Source of the DNA: Pseudomonas sp. RIT-PI-r
Lineage (GTDB): Bacteria > Pseudomonadota > Gammaproteobacteria > Pseudomonadales > Pseudomonadaceae
Direction of reading: 5' to 3'
Length of the DNA stretch: 64,000 nucleotides
NCBI RefSeq assembly: GCF_001297015.1
Contig: NZ_LIGE01000018.1
Coordinates: 1 to 64,000, forward strand
The position numbers and the translations under genes are program-made. Each line of letters opens with the position of its first letter. Position 1 is the stretch's first letter. Shown piece by piece: positions 26,492 through 37,700 of this stretch. Below the pieces are notes generated by a model that saw only the letters and a program-made list of their open reading frames with translations, was not told where the DNA came from and did no database searches.

Positions 26492-27726
26492 TGAAGCGCG
26501 TCGTCGTCACCGGCATGGCCGGCATCACCTCGCTGGGCAGCGACTGGGCAACCATCGCCGGCAACTTCGCGGCCAACCGCAGCGGCATCCGCCGGATGGA
26601 CGAGTGGGATCGTTTCAGCGAACTCAACACCCGCCTGGCTGGGCCTATCGATGATTTCGTCGTCCCCGCGCACTGGACACGCAAACAACTGCGCAGCATG
26701 GGCCGGGTTTCACGGCTAGCGGTCGGTGCCGCAGAAAAAGCCTTGGCTGACGCCGGTCTGCTGGGCGACGAATCGATCAGGGACGGGCGCATGGGCGTGG
26801 CCTGCGGCTCGTCCACCGGCAGTACCGACGAAATCAAAGCGTTCGGCAACATGTTGCTCAATTCGGTGGCCGAGGGGCTGAACGCCAACTCCTATGTGCG
26901 GATGATGCCGCACACCACCGCCGCCAACATCAGCATCTTCTTCGGCCTCACCGGGCGTTTGATCCCGACGTCCAGCGCCTGTACCAGCGGCAGCCAGGGC
27001 ATCGGTTACGCCTACGAGGCAATCAAGTTCGGTCGCCTGCCGCTGATGCTCGCCGGCGGCGCCGAAGAACTCTGCCCGACCGAAGCCATGGTCTTCGACG
27101 CGCTGTACGCCACCAGCCTGAAAAACGATGCCCCGCAAACCAGTCCGCGCCCTTACGACAAGGGCCGCGACGGCCTGGTCATTGGTGAAGGCGGCGGCAT
27201 GCTGGTCCTCGAAGAACTGGAGCATGCTCTCGCGCGCGGCGCGCGCATCCACGCCGAGCTCGTCGGTTTCGGCAGCAACGCCGACGGCCAGCACACCACC
27301 CGCCCGGAGCAGGTGACCATGCGCCGCGCCATGGAACTGGCGCTGGAAGACGCCGGACTGACACCGGACGCCATCGGCTATGTCAACGGCCACGGCACTG
27401 CGACAGAACAGGGCGACATTGCCGAAACACTGGCGACCAGCAGCCTGTTCGGTGAACGCATGCCGATCAGCTCGCAGAAGAGCTTCCTCGGCCATACGCT
27501 CGGCGCCTGCGGGGCGCTGGAGTCGTGGTTCAGCATCGAGATGATGAATCGCGACCAGTATGTGCACACGTTCAACCTCGAGGAAGTCGATCCGCACTGC
27601 GGCAAGCTCGACTATCTGCGCGGCGAATTCCGCCAGATGCACCATGACTACGTGATGAACAACAACTTCGCTTTTGGTGGGGTCAACACCTCGTTGATTT
27701 TCCGCCGCTGGTCACAACCGAATTAA
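26491..27726 (+). CDS. Beta-ketoacyl-ACP synthase (ketosynthase 2)
   Basis: A 411-residue FabF-type ketosynthase with intact active site: Cys164 in SSACTSGSQG, His301 in NGHGTATEQGD, His335 in LGHTLGACG. By position it corresponds to the ApeR class, a second condensing enzyme thought to handle starter or early elongation. Start ATG 26491 overlaps the reductase stop (TGATG) with GGAGG 9 bases upstream; an in-frame GTG at 26485 is too near that ribosome site. It is the last biosynthetic gene of the operon. Confidence 0.9.
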   Translation: MKRVVVTGMAGITSLGSDWATIAGNFAANRSGIRRMDEWDRFSELNTRLAGPIDDFVVPAHWTRKQLRSMGRVSRLAVGAAEKALADAGLLGDESIRDGRMGVACGSSTGSTDEIKAFGNMLLNSVAEGLNANSYVRMMPHTTAANISIFFGLTGRLIPTSSACTSGSQGIGYAYEAIKFGRLPLMLAGGAEELCPTEAMVFDALYATSLKNDAPQTSPRPYDKGRDGLVIGEGGGMLVLEELEHALARGARIHAELVGFGSNADGQHTTRPEQVTMRRAMELALEDAGLTPDAIGYVNGHGTATEQGDIAETLATSSLFGERMPISSQKSFLGHTLGACGALESWFSIEMMNRDQYVHTFNLEEVDPHCGKLDYLRGEFRQMHHDYVMNNNFAFGGVNTSLIFRRWSQPN

Positions 27727-27746
27727 TCCAGGTCAAGGAGACCTCC

Positions 27747-28190
27747 ATGCACTTCAAGAAACTTGCTATCACCACCCTGCTGCTCTGCGCCTTGCCTGCG
27801 GTCAGCCAGGCCCGTGACACGGCGGTTTACCTGCCATTCGACAAAGCCGTCGCCGAAGCCACCCGCTCCGGCAAAATCGATGGCAGCGTGAAGTTCTATC
27901 TGGCCGGCAACCCCCCGGCCGGCAAAGTCAGCGTCATCAGCCCCGGCGCCGTGACCAACAAGAAGACCAACGCCTTCAACAAGTCCGATGCAGAAGCCTG
28001 CGAATGGGTTGCACAGTCGGCCATCATCAGCCTGCACCAGGCCGCGAAAAGCGCCGGCGCCAATGCCGTGACCAACATCGTCAGCTTCTACAAGAGCAAC
28101 GAGCGCAAGGATGCGCAGACCTACGAATGCCACGCCGGCGCGATCATGGCGGGTGTTGCGTTGAAGGGTGACCTGGCGAAGGTTCAGTAA
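27747..28190 (+). CDS. Small secreted protein, paralogue A
   Basis: A 147-residue protein with a signal peptide (cleavage near SQA) and two Cys in the mature chain (CEW and YEC) that could form a disulfide. The segment GANAVTNIVSFY resembles the GANAVV motif of small YbjQ/DUF74-like folds, but no function is known. It starts 20 bp after the last ketosynthase with AAGGAG in front, and a strong terminator follows, so it is probably the last gene of the polyene transcript. A clear paralogue lies at 28975. Confidence 0.8.
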   Translation: MHFKKLAITTLLLCALPAVSQARDTAVYLPFDKAVAEATRSGKIDGSVKFYLAGNPPAGKVSVISPGAVTNKKTNAFNKSDAEACEWVAQSAIISLHQAAKSAGANAVTNIVSFYKSNERKDAQTYECHAGAIMAGVALKGDLAKVQ

Positions 28191-28204
28191 ACGCCAGAAA
28201 CGAC

Positions 28205-28228
28205 AAAGGGCGCCTTTGGGCGCCCTTT
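28205..28228 (+). terminator. Rho-independent terminator of the polyene operon
   Basis: A 10-bp perfect stem AAAGGGCGCC/GGCGCCCTTT with a TTTG loop follows the stop of the small secreted protein by 14 bases. Its A and T flanks could also stop transcription arriving from the toxin gene on the other strand. Confidence 0.85.
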
Positions 28229-28399
28229 CACAAACAGGTTGGCTTGTCATGGCCGATTACCTGTCTGGCTCTGCGATGGCTGGTTACCCAGGATCCTCAG
28301 AGTCTCACAAGCCCCTTACGGGAACCCCCACAGTATTGCCTGAATTGGATTGCCGGACAACGGCTGGCGTTTGGCCTTGCCGCGCCACCCCTGCTGCCA

Positions 28400-28783
28400 T
28401 TACAGCCCAAGCGCGAGTCTAACGGCGGCTTTGACCGCAGAAAACTCGTCTATTGCAAGATGTGAAATCAGGTAAACGCACCGTCCTTCTCGATCCTTGC
28501 TTTTTATACGGTCAAGCCGAGAAAGGCTAACTGTCGCCACCATGTCGCACTTTGCCCAGCATGTGGGGCTGGCGCCCTGCAGATGACTTGCGAGTTCAAG
28601 GTGGTGACCAAGCATGATATCGGGCGCCGTAGTACTCAGTGGCACGACGGTTACCAACAAGCTGTTAGTCCTGTGTTTACGTATGACAACTACGGGTCTG
28701 ATCTTGACCATCTCAGGGACTTCATACCCCCTAAAATCACAAATCAGCACACTGCCCTCCTTGGGCTGGTAACGAAGTGGCAT
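28400..28783 (-). CDS. PemK/MazF-family toxin, no visible antitoxin
   Basis: A 127-residue protein with the PemK/MazF fold signature: EGSVLICDFRG near the N-terminus, KIRPVVVI with the conserved Arg, and VVPLSTT. Family members are endoribonucleases that cleave mRNA and are normally paired with a small antitoxin encoded upstream. Here the 190 bp upstream contain no credible antitoxin ORF, and no partner is seen downstream. The gene looks less GC-rich than its surroundings and is antisense between two paralogous genes, suggesting insertion. The ATG at 28783 has only a weak ribosome site. Confidence 0.75.
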   Translation of the reverse strand: MPLRYQPKEGSVLICDFRGYEVPEMVKIRPVVVIRKHRTNSLLVTVVPLSTTAPDIMLGHHLELASHLQGASPTCWAKCDMVATVSLSRLDRIKSKDREGRCVYLISHLAIDEFSAVKAAVRLALGL

Positions 28784-28974
28784 CCGTTGCGCTCACTGAA
28801 AAGAACCGATTTTGCGCAAAAAACGGAGTTTTCACTAAGGCTGTTCCGTTACTGAAAATGTAAGTTTCGCTACTGACTTCAACCTGCAACCTGAACACGC
28901 AGCATCTACACTCCCTCAAACCACATCAGCACCATGCCTGCCCGCGCTTCTCTTTCACCGTCAAGGAGATGACC

Positions 28975-29412
28975 ATGCAAGTGAAAGCCCTGATTGCCGC
29001 CACGCTTTTCGCTCTGCTGCCGAGCGCCAGCCACGCCACCAACCTCATGTATATGCCGTTCGAAACCGTGCTGTCGGATGCCATTCGCGCAGGTCGGCTG
29101 GATGGCAGTGTGAGGTTTTATCTGGTCGGCAACGGGCCGCAGGGCACTCAGCAGTTGTTGCGCCGTGGTGTGATCAGTGATCTGAGCACCAATGGTTTCA
29201 ACAAGAGCGATCACGATTCCTGCGAATGGGTGCTGCAGTCGAATCTGATCAAGTTGCAGGCCGATGCCAAGCGGGTCGGGGCGAATGCGGTGGTCAATAT
29301 CGTCAGTTACTACGACCAGCATGTGCGCAAGGATTTGAATACGTACGAGTGCCGGGCAGGGATTTTTGTCACGCGGGTGGCGTTGAAGGGGGATCTGGTG
29401 CGGTTGCCATAA
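28975..29412 (+). CDS. Small secreted protein, paralogue B
   Basis: A 145-residue secreted protein (signal peptide ending SHA) clearly related to the one at 27747. Shared blocks include FNKSD, CEWV.QS, GANAVVNIVSYY and TYEC.AG…VALKGDL, with both mature Cys residues conserved. The ATG at 28975 lies 6 bases after AAGGAG; an ATG at 28969 would overlap that ribosome site and is rejected. It is monocistronic, with its own upstream region of ~190 bp. Function unknown. Confidence 0.8.
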   Translation: MQVKALIAATLFALLPSASHATNLMYMPFETVLSDAIRAGRLDGSVRFYLVGNGPQGTQQLLRRGVISDLSTNGFNKSDHDSCEWVLQSNLIKLQADAKRVGANAVVNIVSYYDQHVRKDLNTYECRAGIFVTRVALKGDLVRLP

Positions 29413-29417
29413 CGGCA

Positions 29418-29488
29418 AGATCAAAAGATCGCAGCCTGCGGCAGCTCCTACAGGGATCAATGCAGGAGCTTCCGAAGGCTGCGATCTG
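29418..29488. repeat. Inverted repeat, GATCGCAGCCT…GCAGCTCCTAC family
   Basis: Two imperfect inverted arms (AAAAGATCGCAGCCTGCGG and a diverged CCGAAGGCTGCGATCT) lie between the small secreted protein and the LysR gene, which are convergent. Related, better preserved copies occur at 55731 and 63028. It may double as a bidirectional terminator. Confidence 0.8.
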
Positions 29489-30385
29489 TTAGGCGGACTC
29501 GACCTTGCGCGTGAGCAGGTCAACAAACGCCTTTGCCATCGGCGATTTCTGATCCTTGCGCTGTACCAGCCACACTGCAGACACCGCCTCCGGATCGAGC
29601 AACGGTCGATAGACCACGCCATCGATGCGCATCCGCTGGTAGGACGCCGGCAGCACCGATACTCCCAGCCCCGCTGCGACCAGACCGATGATGGTCATCG
29701 CCTCCCCAGCCTCTTGCGCGAAGTGCGGGCTGAACCCGGCATCCCGCGCCAGGCTGAGCAATTGCGCATACAACCCGCTGCCGTAACTGCGCGGAAAGAA
29801 CACGAACGGCTCCAGCGCCAGCGCCGAGAGGAACAGCCCTTCTTCACTGCCCTGCGCCAGCGGATGCTTGGAACCGAGCACCGCGACCAGCGGCTCACGC
29901 ATCAACTCGACCACGCTCAGCGAATCCGGCAACCCCAGCGGGCGCATGATCCCCACCTCGATCGACTGATCCACTAACGCATCTGCGACCATCGTGCTGC
30001 TCATCTCGCGCAAGTTGAGGTGCACCGCCGGGAAGCGCTGACGAAAGGCAAAGATCGCCTGCGGAATCGTCGAGTTGAACGGCGCTGACGAGGTAAAACC
30101 AATCTTCAACTCGCCCAATTCCCCCAACTGCGCACGTCGCGCGACGTCCGCCGCTTTATCGACCTGCGCCAGCACCAGCCGTGCTTCTTCGAGAAACAAG
30201 CGACCGGCCTCGCTCAGCTCGACCCGACGGTTGGTCCGCTCGAACAGTCGCGCGCCGACTTCCTGTTCCAGCGCCTGAATCTGCTGGCTCAGCGGCGGCT
30301 GGGAGATACCCAGCACCTGTGCGGCGCGGCCGAAATGCAGTTCTTCGGCGACGGCGATGAAGTAGCGCAGATGACGAAATTCCAT
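29489..30385 (-). CDS. LysR-family transcriptional regulator
   Basis: A 298-residue LysR regulator: N-terminal winged helix (MEFRHLRYFIAVAEE, GISQPPLSQQIQALE) and a C-terminal periplasmic-binding-like effector domain starting near residue 90. It is divergent from the MFS exporter at 30504, an arrangement like ynfL/ynfM in E. coli, so it probably controls that exporter and itself from the shared 118-bp region. The effector cannot be deduced. Confidence 0.9.
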   Translation of the reverse strand: MEFRHLRYFIAVAEELHFGRAAQVLGISQPPLSQQIQALEQEVGARLFERTNRRVELSEAGRLFLEEARLVLAQVDKAADVARRAQLGELGELKIGFTSSAPFNSTIPQAIFAFRQRFPAVHLNLREMSSTMVADALVDQSIEVGIMRPLGLPDSLSVVELMREPLVAVLGSKHPLAQGSEEGLFLSALALEPFVFFPRSYGSGLYAQLLSLARDAGFSPHFAQEAGEAMTIIGLVAAGLGVSVLPASYQRMRIDGVVYRPLLDPEAVSAVWLVQRKDQKSPMAKAFVDLLTRKVESA

Positions 30386-30503
30386 GGATATCCCATTAGG
30401 TCGTAAAAGCTATCAAACAGGTCGAACAATATATTGGATAGAAACATTAGCCAGCTATATGATTTTTTCATTGCCTGCCTGGCCGTGCCCTCCGAGGTCT
30501 GAA
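30386..30503. promoter_or_regulatory. Divergent LysR/MFS control region
   Basis: An AT-rich 118-bp interval between the LysR and MFS starts. It contains a long-spaced inverted repeat, CTATC…GATAG, around 30411–30441, a possible LysR-type contact region. No single confident promoter hexamer pair is claimed. Confidence 0.4.
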
Positions 30504-31778
30504 GTGAAAACTGCTGTTGCGCCCTTAGCCCATGAAGTCCCGCCCGCTGCGGCGGACGATGTCGTCGCCGAGCTGCAAGAAATCTACATCGAAAAAGGCA
30601 CACCGATGTTCATGCGCACGGTACTGGCGCTGTTCAGCGGCGGCTTCGCGACGTTTGCCTTGCTGTACTGCGTGCAGCCGATGATGCCGCTGTTGTCCCA
30701 CGAGTACGGAATCAACGCGGCGCAAAGCAGCCTGATCCTCTCGGTAGCCACCGGCATGCTCGCCATCGGCCTGCTGATCACCGGGCCGATTTCCGATCGG
30801 GTCGGGCGCAAACCGGTGATGGTGACCGCGCTGTTCGCGGCGGCGCTGTGCACCATGGCCAGTGCAATGATGCCGAGTTGGGAAGGTGTGCTGATCATGC
30901 GCGCGCTGATCGGGCTGTCGCTGAGCGGACTGGCGGCGGTGGCAATGACGTATCTGAGTGAAGAAATTCATCCGCAACACATCGGCCTGGCGATGGGTTT
31001 GTACATCGGCGGCAACGCGATTGGCGGGATGAGCGGGAGGTTGATCACCGGTGTGTTGATCGACTTCGTCAGCTGGCACACGGCGATGCTGGTGATCGGT
31101 GGCCTGGCGATGATTGCCGCGGCGGTGTTCTGGAAGATCCTCCCGGAATCACGCAACTTCCGCTCGCGTTCGCTGCACCCGCGTAGCTTGCTCGACGGCT
31201 TCACCATGCACTTTCGCGATGCCGGTTTACCGCTGCTGTTTCTTGAAGCGTTCGTGCTGATGGGCGCGTTTGTCACGCTGTTCAACTACATCGGCTATCG
31301 CTTGCTCGCGGCGCCGTACAACCTCGATCAGGTGTTCGTGGGCTTGCTGTCGGTGGTTTACCTGTCGGGTATCTACAGTTCGGCGAAGATTGGTTCACTG
31401 GCGGACAAGCTGGGACGACGCAAGGTGCTGTGGGCGACCATTGCGCTGATGTTCGCCGGCCTTGCGCTGACGATGTTTACGCCGCTGCTGCTGGTGATTG
31501 TCGGCATGCTGATTTTCACCTTTGGCTTCTTTGGCGCGCATTCGGTGGCGAGTAGCTGGATCGGTCGTCGCGCGACCAAGGCCAAGGGGCAGGCGTCGTC
31601 GTTGTATCTGTTCAGCTATTACGCAGGGTCGAGCATCGCCGGGACGGCGGGCGGGGTGTTCTGGCATCTCGGCGGGTGGAATGGCATAGGCCTGTTTATT
31701 GGTGCGCTGTTGCTGATCGCGCTGCTGGTCGCATTGAAGCTGGCGAAGTTGCCGCCGCTGCAGAGTGTCAAAGCCTGA
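30504..31778 (+). CDS. MFS exporter (YnfM-like)
   Basis: A 424-residue major facilitator with 12 predicted helices after a ~38-residue cytoplasmic N-terminus, near the 417 aa of E. coli YnfM. The MFS motif between helices 2 and 3 is present (GPISDRVGRKPVM) and repeated in the second half as GSLADKLGRRKVL. The start is GTG at 30504 with GAGG six bases upstream; an ATG at 30384 would overlap the LysR start codon. The substrate is unknown; the family includes sugar and drug efflux proteins. Confidence 0.85.
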   Translation: MKTAVAPLAHEVPPAAADDVVAELQEIYIEKGTPMFMRTVLALFSGGFATFALLYCVQPMMPLLSHEYGINAAQSSLILSVATGMLAIGLLITGPISDRVGRKPVMVTALFAAALCTMASAMMPSWEGVLIMRALIGLSLSGLAAVAMTYLSEEIHPQHIGLAMGLYIGGNAIGGMSGRLITGVLIDFVSWHTAMLVIGGLAMIAAAVFWKILPESRNFRSRSLHPRSLLDGFTMHFRDAGLPLLFLEAFVLMGAFVTLFNYIGYRLLAAPYNLDQVFVGLLSVVYLSGIYSSAKIGSLADKLGRRKVLWATIALMFAGLALTMFTPLLLVIVGMLIFTFGFFGAHSVASSWIGRRATKAKGQASSLYLFSYYAGSSIAGTAGGVFWHLGGWNGIGLFIGALLLIALLVALKLAKLPPLQSVKA

Positions 31779-31790
31779 CACAAAAACCCT

Positions 31791-31878
31791 GTAGGAGTGA
31801 GCCTGCTCGCGATAGCGGTGAGTCAGTCGCTGAACGTACTGGCTGACACACCGCTATCGCGAGCAGGCTCACTCCTAC
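31791..31878. repeat. REPIN between MFS and hemE genes
   Basis: Inverted REP pair with arms GTAGGAGTGAGCCTGCTCGC and its complement, ~30-bp loop, starting 13 bp after the MFS stop. Confidence 0.95.
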
Positions 31879-31912
31879 AATTGATCTGTGTCCGACATTG
31901 AATCGTGCAAAC

Positions 31913-31944
31913 AAAAACGCCCGGCATTTAGCCGGGCGTTTTTT
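31913..31944 (-). terminator. hemE terminator
   Basis: AAAAACGCCCGGC/GCCGGGCGTTTTT, a 13-bp perfect stem with an ATTTA loop, 12 bases beyond the hemE stop. Read on the minus strand it ends in a run of T from the A-rich side. Confidence 0.92.
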
Positions 31945-31956
31945 ATGGTGTGGCGA

Positions 31957-33024
31957 TCACTCGTGATACTGCGCCGACAACTCATGCACCGCACGCAAAA
32001 ACGCACCCGCATGCTCCGGATCAACCTCAGGTGTGATGCCATGGCCGAGGTTGAACACGTGACCGCTGCCCTTGCCATAACTTGCCAGAATGCGCCCGAC
32101 TTCGGTGCGGATCGCTTCCGGTTTTGCGTAAAGCACGGTCGGATCCATGTTGCCCTGCAGGGCAACCTTGTCGCCGACACGGGCGCGGGCGTTGCCGATG
32201 TCGCAGGTCCAGTCCAGGCCCAATGCGTCGGCACCAGCCTCGGCGATGCTTTCCAGCCACAGGCCGCCGTTCTTGGTGAAGAGGATCACCGGCACTTTGC
32301 GACCGTCGTGCTCGCGGATCAGGCCGCTGACGATTTTCTTCATGTAGGCCAGCGAGAACTCCTGGTACGCCGCCGCCGACAGGTTACCGCCCCAAGTGTC
32401 GAAGATCTGCACGGCTTGCGCGCCGGCCATGATCTGGCCGTTGAGGTATGAGGTCACCGACTGCGCCAGTTTATCCAGCAGCAGGTGCATGGCCTGCGGG
32501 TTGTCGTAGAGCATGGCTTTGGTCTTGCGGAAGTCTTTCGACGAGCCGCCTTCGACCATGTAGGTCGCCAAGGTCCACGGGCTGCCGGAGAAGCCGATCA
32601 GCGGCACACGACCGTTCAGCTCGCGACGGATGGTGCTCACCGCGTCCATCACGTAGCCGAGGTCTTTGTGTGGATCAGGGATCGGCAGGGCTTCGATATC
32701 AGCAAGGGTGCTGACGACTTTCTTGAAGCGCGGGCCTTCACCGGTCTCGAAGTACAGGCCTTGGCCCATGGCGTCGGGGATGGTGAGGATGTCGGAAAAC
32801 AGGATCGCCGCGTCCAATTGTGGATAGCGGTCGAGCGGTTGCATCGTGACTTCGCAGGCGAATTCCGGATTCATGCACAGGCTCATGAAATCACCGGCCT
32901 GGGCGCGGCTGGCGCGGTATTCCGGCAGGTAGCGGCCGGCCTGGCGCATCATCCACACCGGGGTGACGTCAACGGGTTGCTTGAGCAGGGCGCGGAGGAA
33001 ACGGTCGTTCTTCAGGGCAGTCAT
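31957..33024 (-). CDS. hemE: Uroporphyrinogen decarboxylase
   Basis: A 355-residue cytoplasmic enzyme of heme biosynthesis that converts uroporphyrinogen III to coproporphyrinogen III. The N-terminal signature [16 protein letters not shown] is intact, as are [12 protein letters not shown] and [16 protein letters not shown]. The length equals the family norm (E. coli 354). It stands alone, with a REPIN upstream and its own terminator. Confidence 0.97.
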   Translation of the reverse strand: MTALKNDRFLRALLKQPVDVTPVWMMRQAGRYLPEYRASRAQAGDFMSLCMNPEFACEVTMQPLDRYPQLDAAILFSDILTIPDAMGQGLYFETGEGPRFKKVVSTLADIEALPIPDPHKDLGYVMDAVSTIRRELNGRVPLIGFSGSPWTLATYMVEGGSSKDFRKTKAMLYDNPQAMHLLLDKLAQSVTSYLNGQIMAGAQAVQIFDTWGGNLSAAAYQEFSLAYMKKIVSGLIREHDGRKVPVILFTKNGGLWLESIAEAGADALGLDWTCDIGNARARVGDKVALQGNMDPTVLYAKPEAIRTEVGRILASYGKGSGHVFNLGHGITPEVDPEHAGAFLRAVHELSAQYHE

Positions 33025-33157
33025 GTCGGCATCCGGAAAAAAAGTGCGGGCATTTTCTCAGAGCGCGACGCAAAAGGCACGGATGCAGGTCAGCCTTTTG
33101 TCTATCGGGTCAATTTATTGCGTTGGAATGCAGATTTTGCAGCACCCAAAAACAACT

Positions 33158-33245
33158 GTAGGAGTGAGCCTGCTCGCGATAGCGGAGTATCAGTCAATGC
33201 ATCAGGTGACTGATCTACCGCCATCGCGAGCAGGCTCACTCCTAC
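33158..33245. repeat. REPIN between hemE and gltD
   Basis: Inverted REP pair in the 239-bp gap between hemE and gltD. One arm reads CGATAGCGG and the other CCGCCATCG, so the inner ends have diverged by one base. No other element was recognised in the gap. Confidence 0.95.
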
Positions 33246-33263
33246 AAAGTATTGCGTTGTTTT

Positions 33264-34715
<1,452 letters not shown>

Positions 34716-37700
34716 TCACTGCGGGTTGGCACGAGTGCTGGAAAGCAACGACTTCAGGTTGGCAGCCTTGGGCTTGACCAGCCAGAAACGGCGCAGGTAG
34801 TCATCGAGGTTTTCGGCGAGTTCACGACCCCACTCGCTGTCGGTTTCCGCGACGTACTCGTTCAGCACGTTTTGCAGGTGGCTGCGATAGGCTTCCATCG
34901 CCTCGCCGCTGATCCGCTGGATTTCCACCAGTTCGTGGTTGACCCGGTCAACGAAGGTGTTGTCCTGATCGAGCACGTAGGCGAAACCACCGGTCATGCC
35001 AGAGCCGAAGTTGTAACCGGTCTTGCCCAGAACGCAGACAAAACCACCGGTCATGTACTCACAGCAGTGATCGCCAGTGCCTTCCACAACCGTGTGGGCA
35101 CCGGAGTTACGCACGGCGAAACGCTCGCCTGCGGTGCCAGCAGCAAACAGCTTGCCGCCGGTGGCGCCATACAGGCAGGTGTTGCCGATGATGGCGCTTT
35201 CCTGAGTTTTGTAAACGCTACCCTTTGGCGGCACGATGGTCAGTTTGCCACCGGTCATGCCTTTGCCGACGTAGTCGTTGGCGTCGCCTTCGAGGTACAT
35301 GTTCAGGCCGCCGGCGTTCCACACACCGAAGCTCTGACCGGCAGTGCCCTTGAAGCGGAAGGTGATCGGCGCTTTCGCCATCCCCTGGTTGCCGTGCTTG
35401 CGCGCGATTTCGCCGGAGATCCGCGCGCCGATCGAACGGTCGCAGTTGCAGATGTCCAGGTCGAACTCGGCGCCGCTCATGTCGTTGATCGCCGACGAAG
35501 CCATCTCGACCATTTTCTCGGCCAGCAGGCCTTTGTCGAACGGCGGGTTGCGCTCAACGCCGCAGAACTGTGGCTTGTCCGCCGGAATGTGATCGCTGCC
35601 CAACAGCGGCGTCAGGTCCAGGTGGTTTTGCTTGGCGGTCTGGCCTTCGAGGATTTCCAGCAGATCGGTACGACCGATAAGCTCTTCGAGGGAGCGCACG
35701 CCGAGCTTTGCCAGCCACTCACGGGTTTCTTCGGCGACGTAGGTGAAGAAGTTCACCACCATGTCGACGGTACCGATGTAGTGGTCCTTGCGCAGCTTCT
35801 CGTTCTGCGTCGCAACGCCGGTGGCGCAGTTGTTCAGGTGGCAGATACGCAGGTATTTGCAGCCCAGCGCGATCATTGGCGCAGTACCGAAGCCGAAGCT
35901 TTCGGCGCCAAGGATCGCCGCCTTGATCACGTCGAGGCCGGTTTTCAGGCCGCCGTCGGTCTGCACCCGGACTTTGCCGCGCAGGTCGTTGCCGCGCAGG
36001 GTCTGGTGAGTTTCGGCGAGGCCGAGTTCCCACGGTGCGCCGGCGTATTTGATCGAGGTCAGCGGCGATGCACCGGTGCCACCGTCGTAGCCGGAGATGG
36101 TGATCAAGTCCGCATAGGCCTTGGCCACACCGGCGGCGATGGTGCCGACGCCCGCTTCAGCTACCAGCTTCACGGAAACCAGTGCTTTCGGGTTGACTTG
36201 TTTCAGGTCGAAAATCAGCTGCGACAAGTCTTCGATCGAGTAGATATCGTGATGCGGCGGTGGCGAAATCAGCGTTACGCCCGGCACTGCGTAACGCAGC
36301 TTGGCGATCAAACCGTTGACTTTACCGCCAGGCAGTTGCCCGCCCTCGCCCGGCTTGGCGCCTTGCGCGACCTTGATCTGCAGCACTTCGGCGTTGACCA
36401 GGTATTCCGGCGTTACCCCGAAACGGCCAGTGGCAACCTGCTTGATTTTCGAGCTCTTGATGGTGCCGTAACGTGCTGGATCCTCTCCACCTTCGCCGGA
36501 GTTGGAACGCGCACCGAGGCGGTTCATGGCTTCGGCCAGGGCTTCGTGAGCTTCCGGCGACAGTGCGCCCAGCGAGATACCGGCGGAGTCGAAGCGCTTG
36601 AGCACCGATTCCAGCGGTTCGATTTCACTGATGTCCAGCGGCGTGTCGAGGGTCTTGACCTTGAACAGGTCGCGGATCATCGACACCGGACGGTTGTCCA
36701 CCAGCGAGGTGTATTCCTTGAACTTGGCGTAGTCGCCCTGCTGCACGGCGGCTTGCAGGGTGTTGACCACGTCCGGGTTGTACGCGTGATATTCGCCGCC
36801 GTGGACGAACTTCAGCAGACCGCCCTGCTGGATCGGCTTGCGCGGACTCCAGGCTTCGCTGGCCAGTGCTTTCTGCTCGGCTTCGATGTCGACGAAACGC
36901 GCACCCTTGATGCGGCTTGGTACGCCACGGAAGCTCAGGTCGCAGACTTCTTCGGACAGGCCGATGGCTTCGAACAACTGCGCACCGCGGTACGACGCGA
37001 TGGTCGAAATGCCCATCTTCGACAGAATTTTCAGCAGACCTTTGGTGATGCCTTTGCGGTAGTTCTTGAACACCTCGTAGAGGTCGCCCAGCACTTCACC
37101 GGTACGGATCAGGTCACCCAGCACTTCGTACGCGAGGAACGGATAAACCGCCGAGGCACCGAAACCGATCAGCACCGCAAAGTGATGCGGGTCGCGAGCG
37201 GTCGCGGTTTCAACGAGGATGTTGGAATCGCAACGCAGGCCTTTTTCGGTCAGACGGTGGTGCACGGCACCGGTCGCCAGGGATGCGTGGATCGGCAGCT
37301 TGCCCGGGGCGATATGGCGGTCGCTCAGGACGATCTGGGTCCGCCCGGCGCGCACGGCTTCTTCAGCCTGATCGGCGACATTGCGGATTGCCGCTTCGAG
37401 GCCGACGCTTTCGTCGTAGTTGAGGTCGATGATCGCCCGTTCGAAACCCGGACGGTCGAGGTTCATCAACGAGCGCCACTTGGCCGGGGAAATGACCGGC
37501 GAGCTGAGGATCACGCGCGAGGCGTGTTCCGGCGACTCCTGGAAAATGTTGCGCTCGGCACCGAGGCAGATTTCCAGCGACATCACGATCGCTTCACGCA
37601 GCGGGTCGATCGGCGGGTTGGTGACCTGCGCGAACTGCTGGCGGAAATAGTCGTACGGCGTGCGCACACGTTGGGATAGCACGGCCATCGGCGTGTCGTC

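Noticed and set aside
28233..28399. Possible small gene between the polyene terminator and the toxin gene
   Set aside because: Open frames exist, but none has a ribosome site or recognisable product; left as unexplained intergenic DNA.
28737..28919. Minus-strand 60-codon ORF as the missing PemK/MazF antitoxin
   Set aside because: It overlaps the toxin start in another frame, is Cys-rich and has no antitoxin-like DNA-binding or acidic tail features.
30384..30503. Longer MFS start at 30384
   Set aside because: It overlaps the LysR start codon, lacks a ribosome site, and leaves no divergent promoter region.
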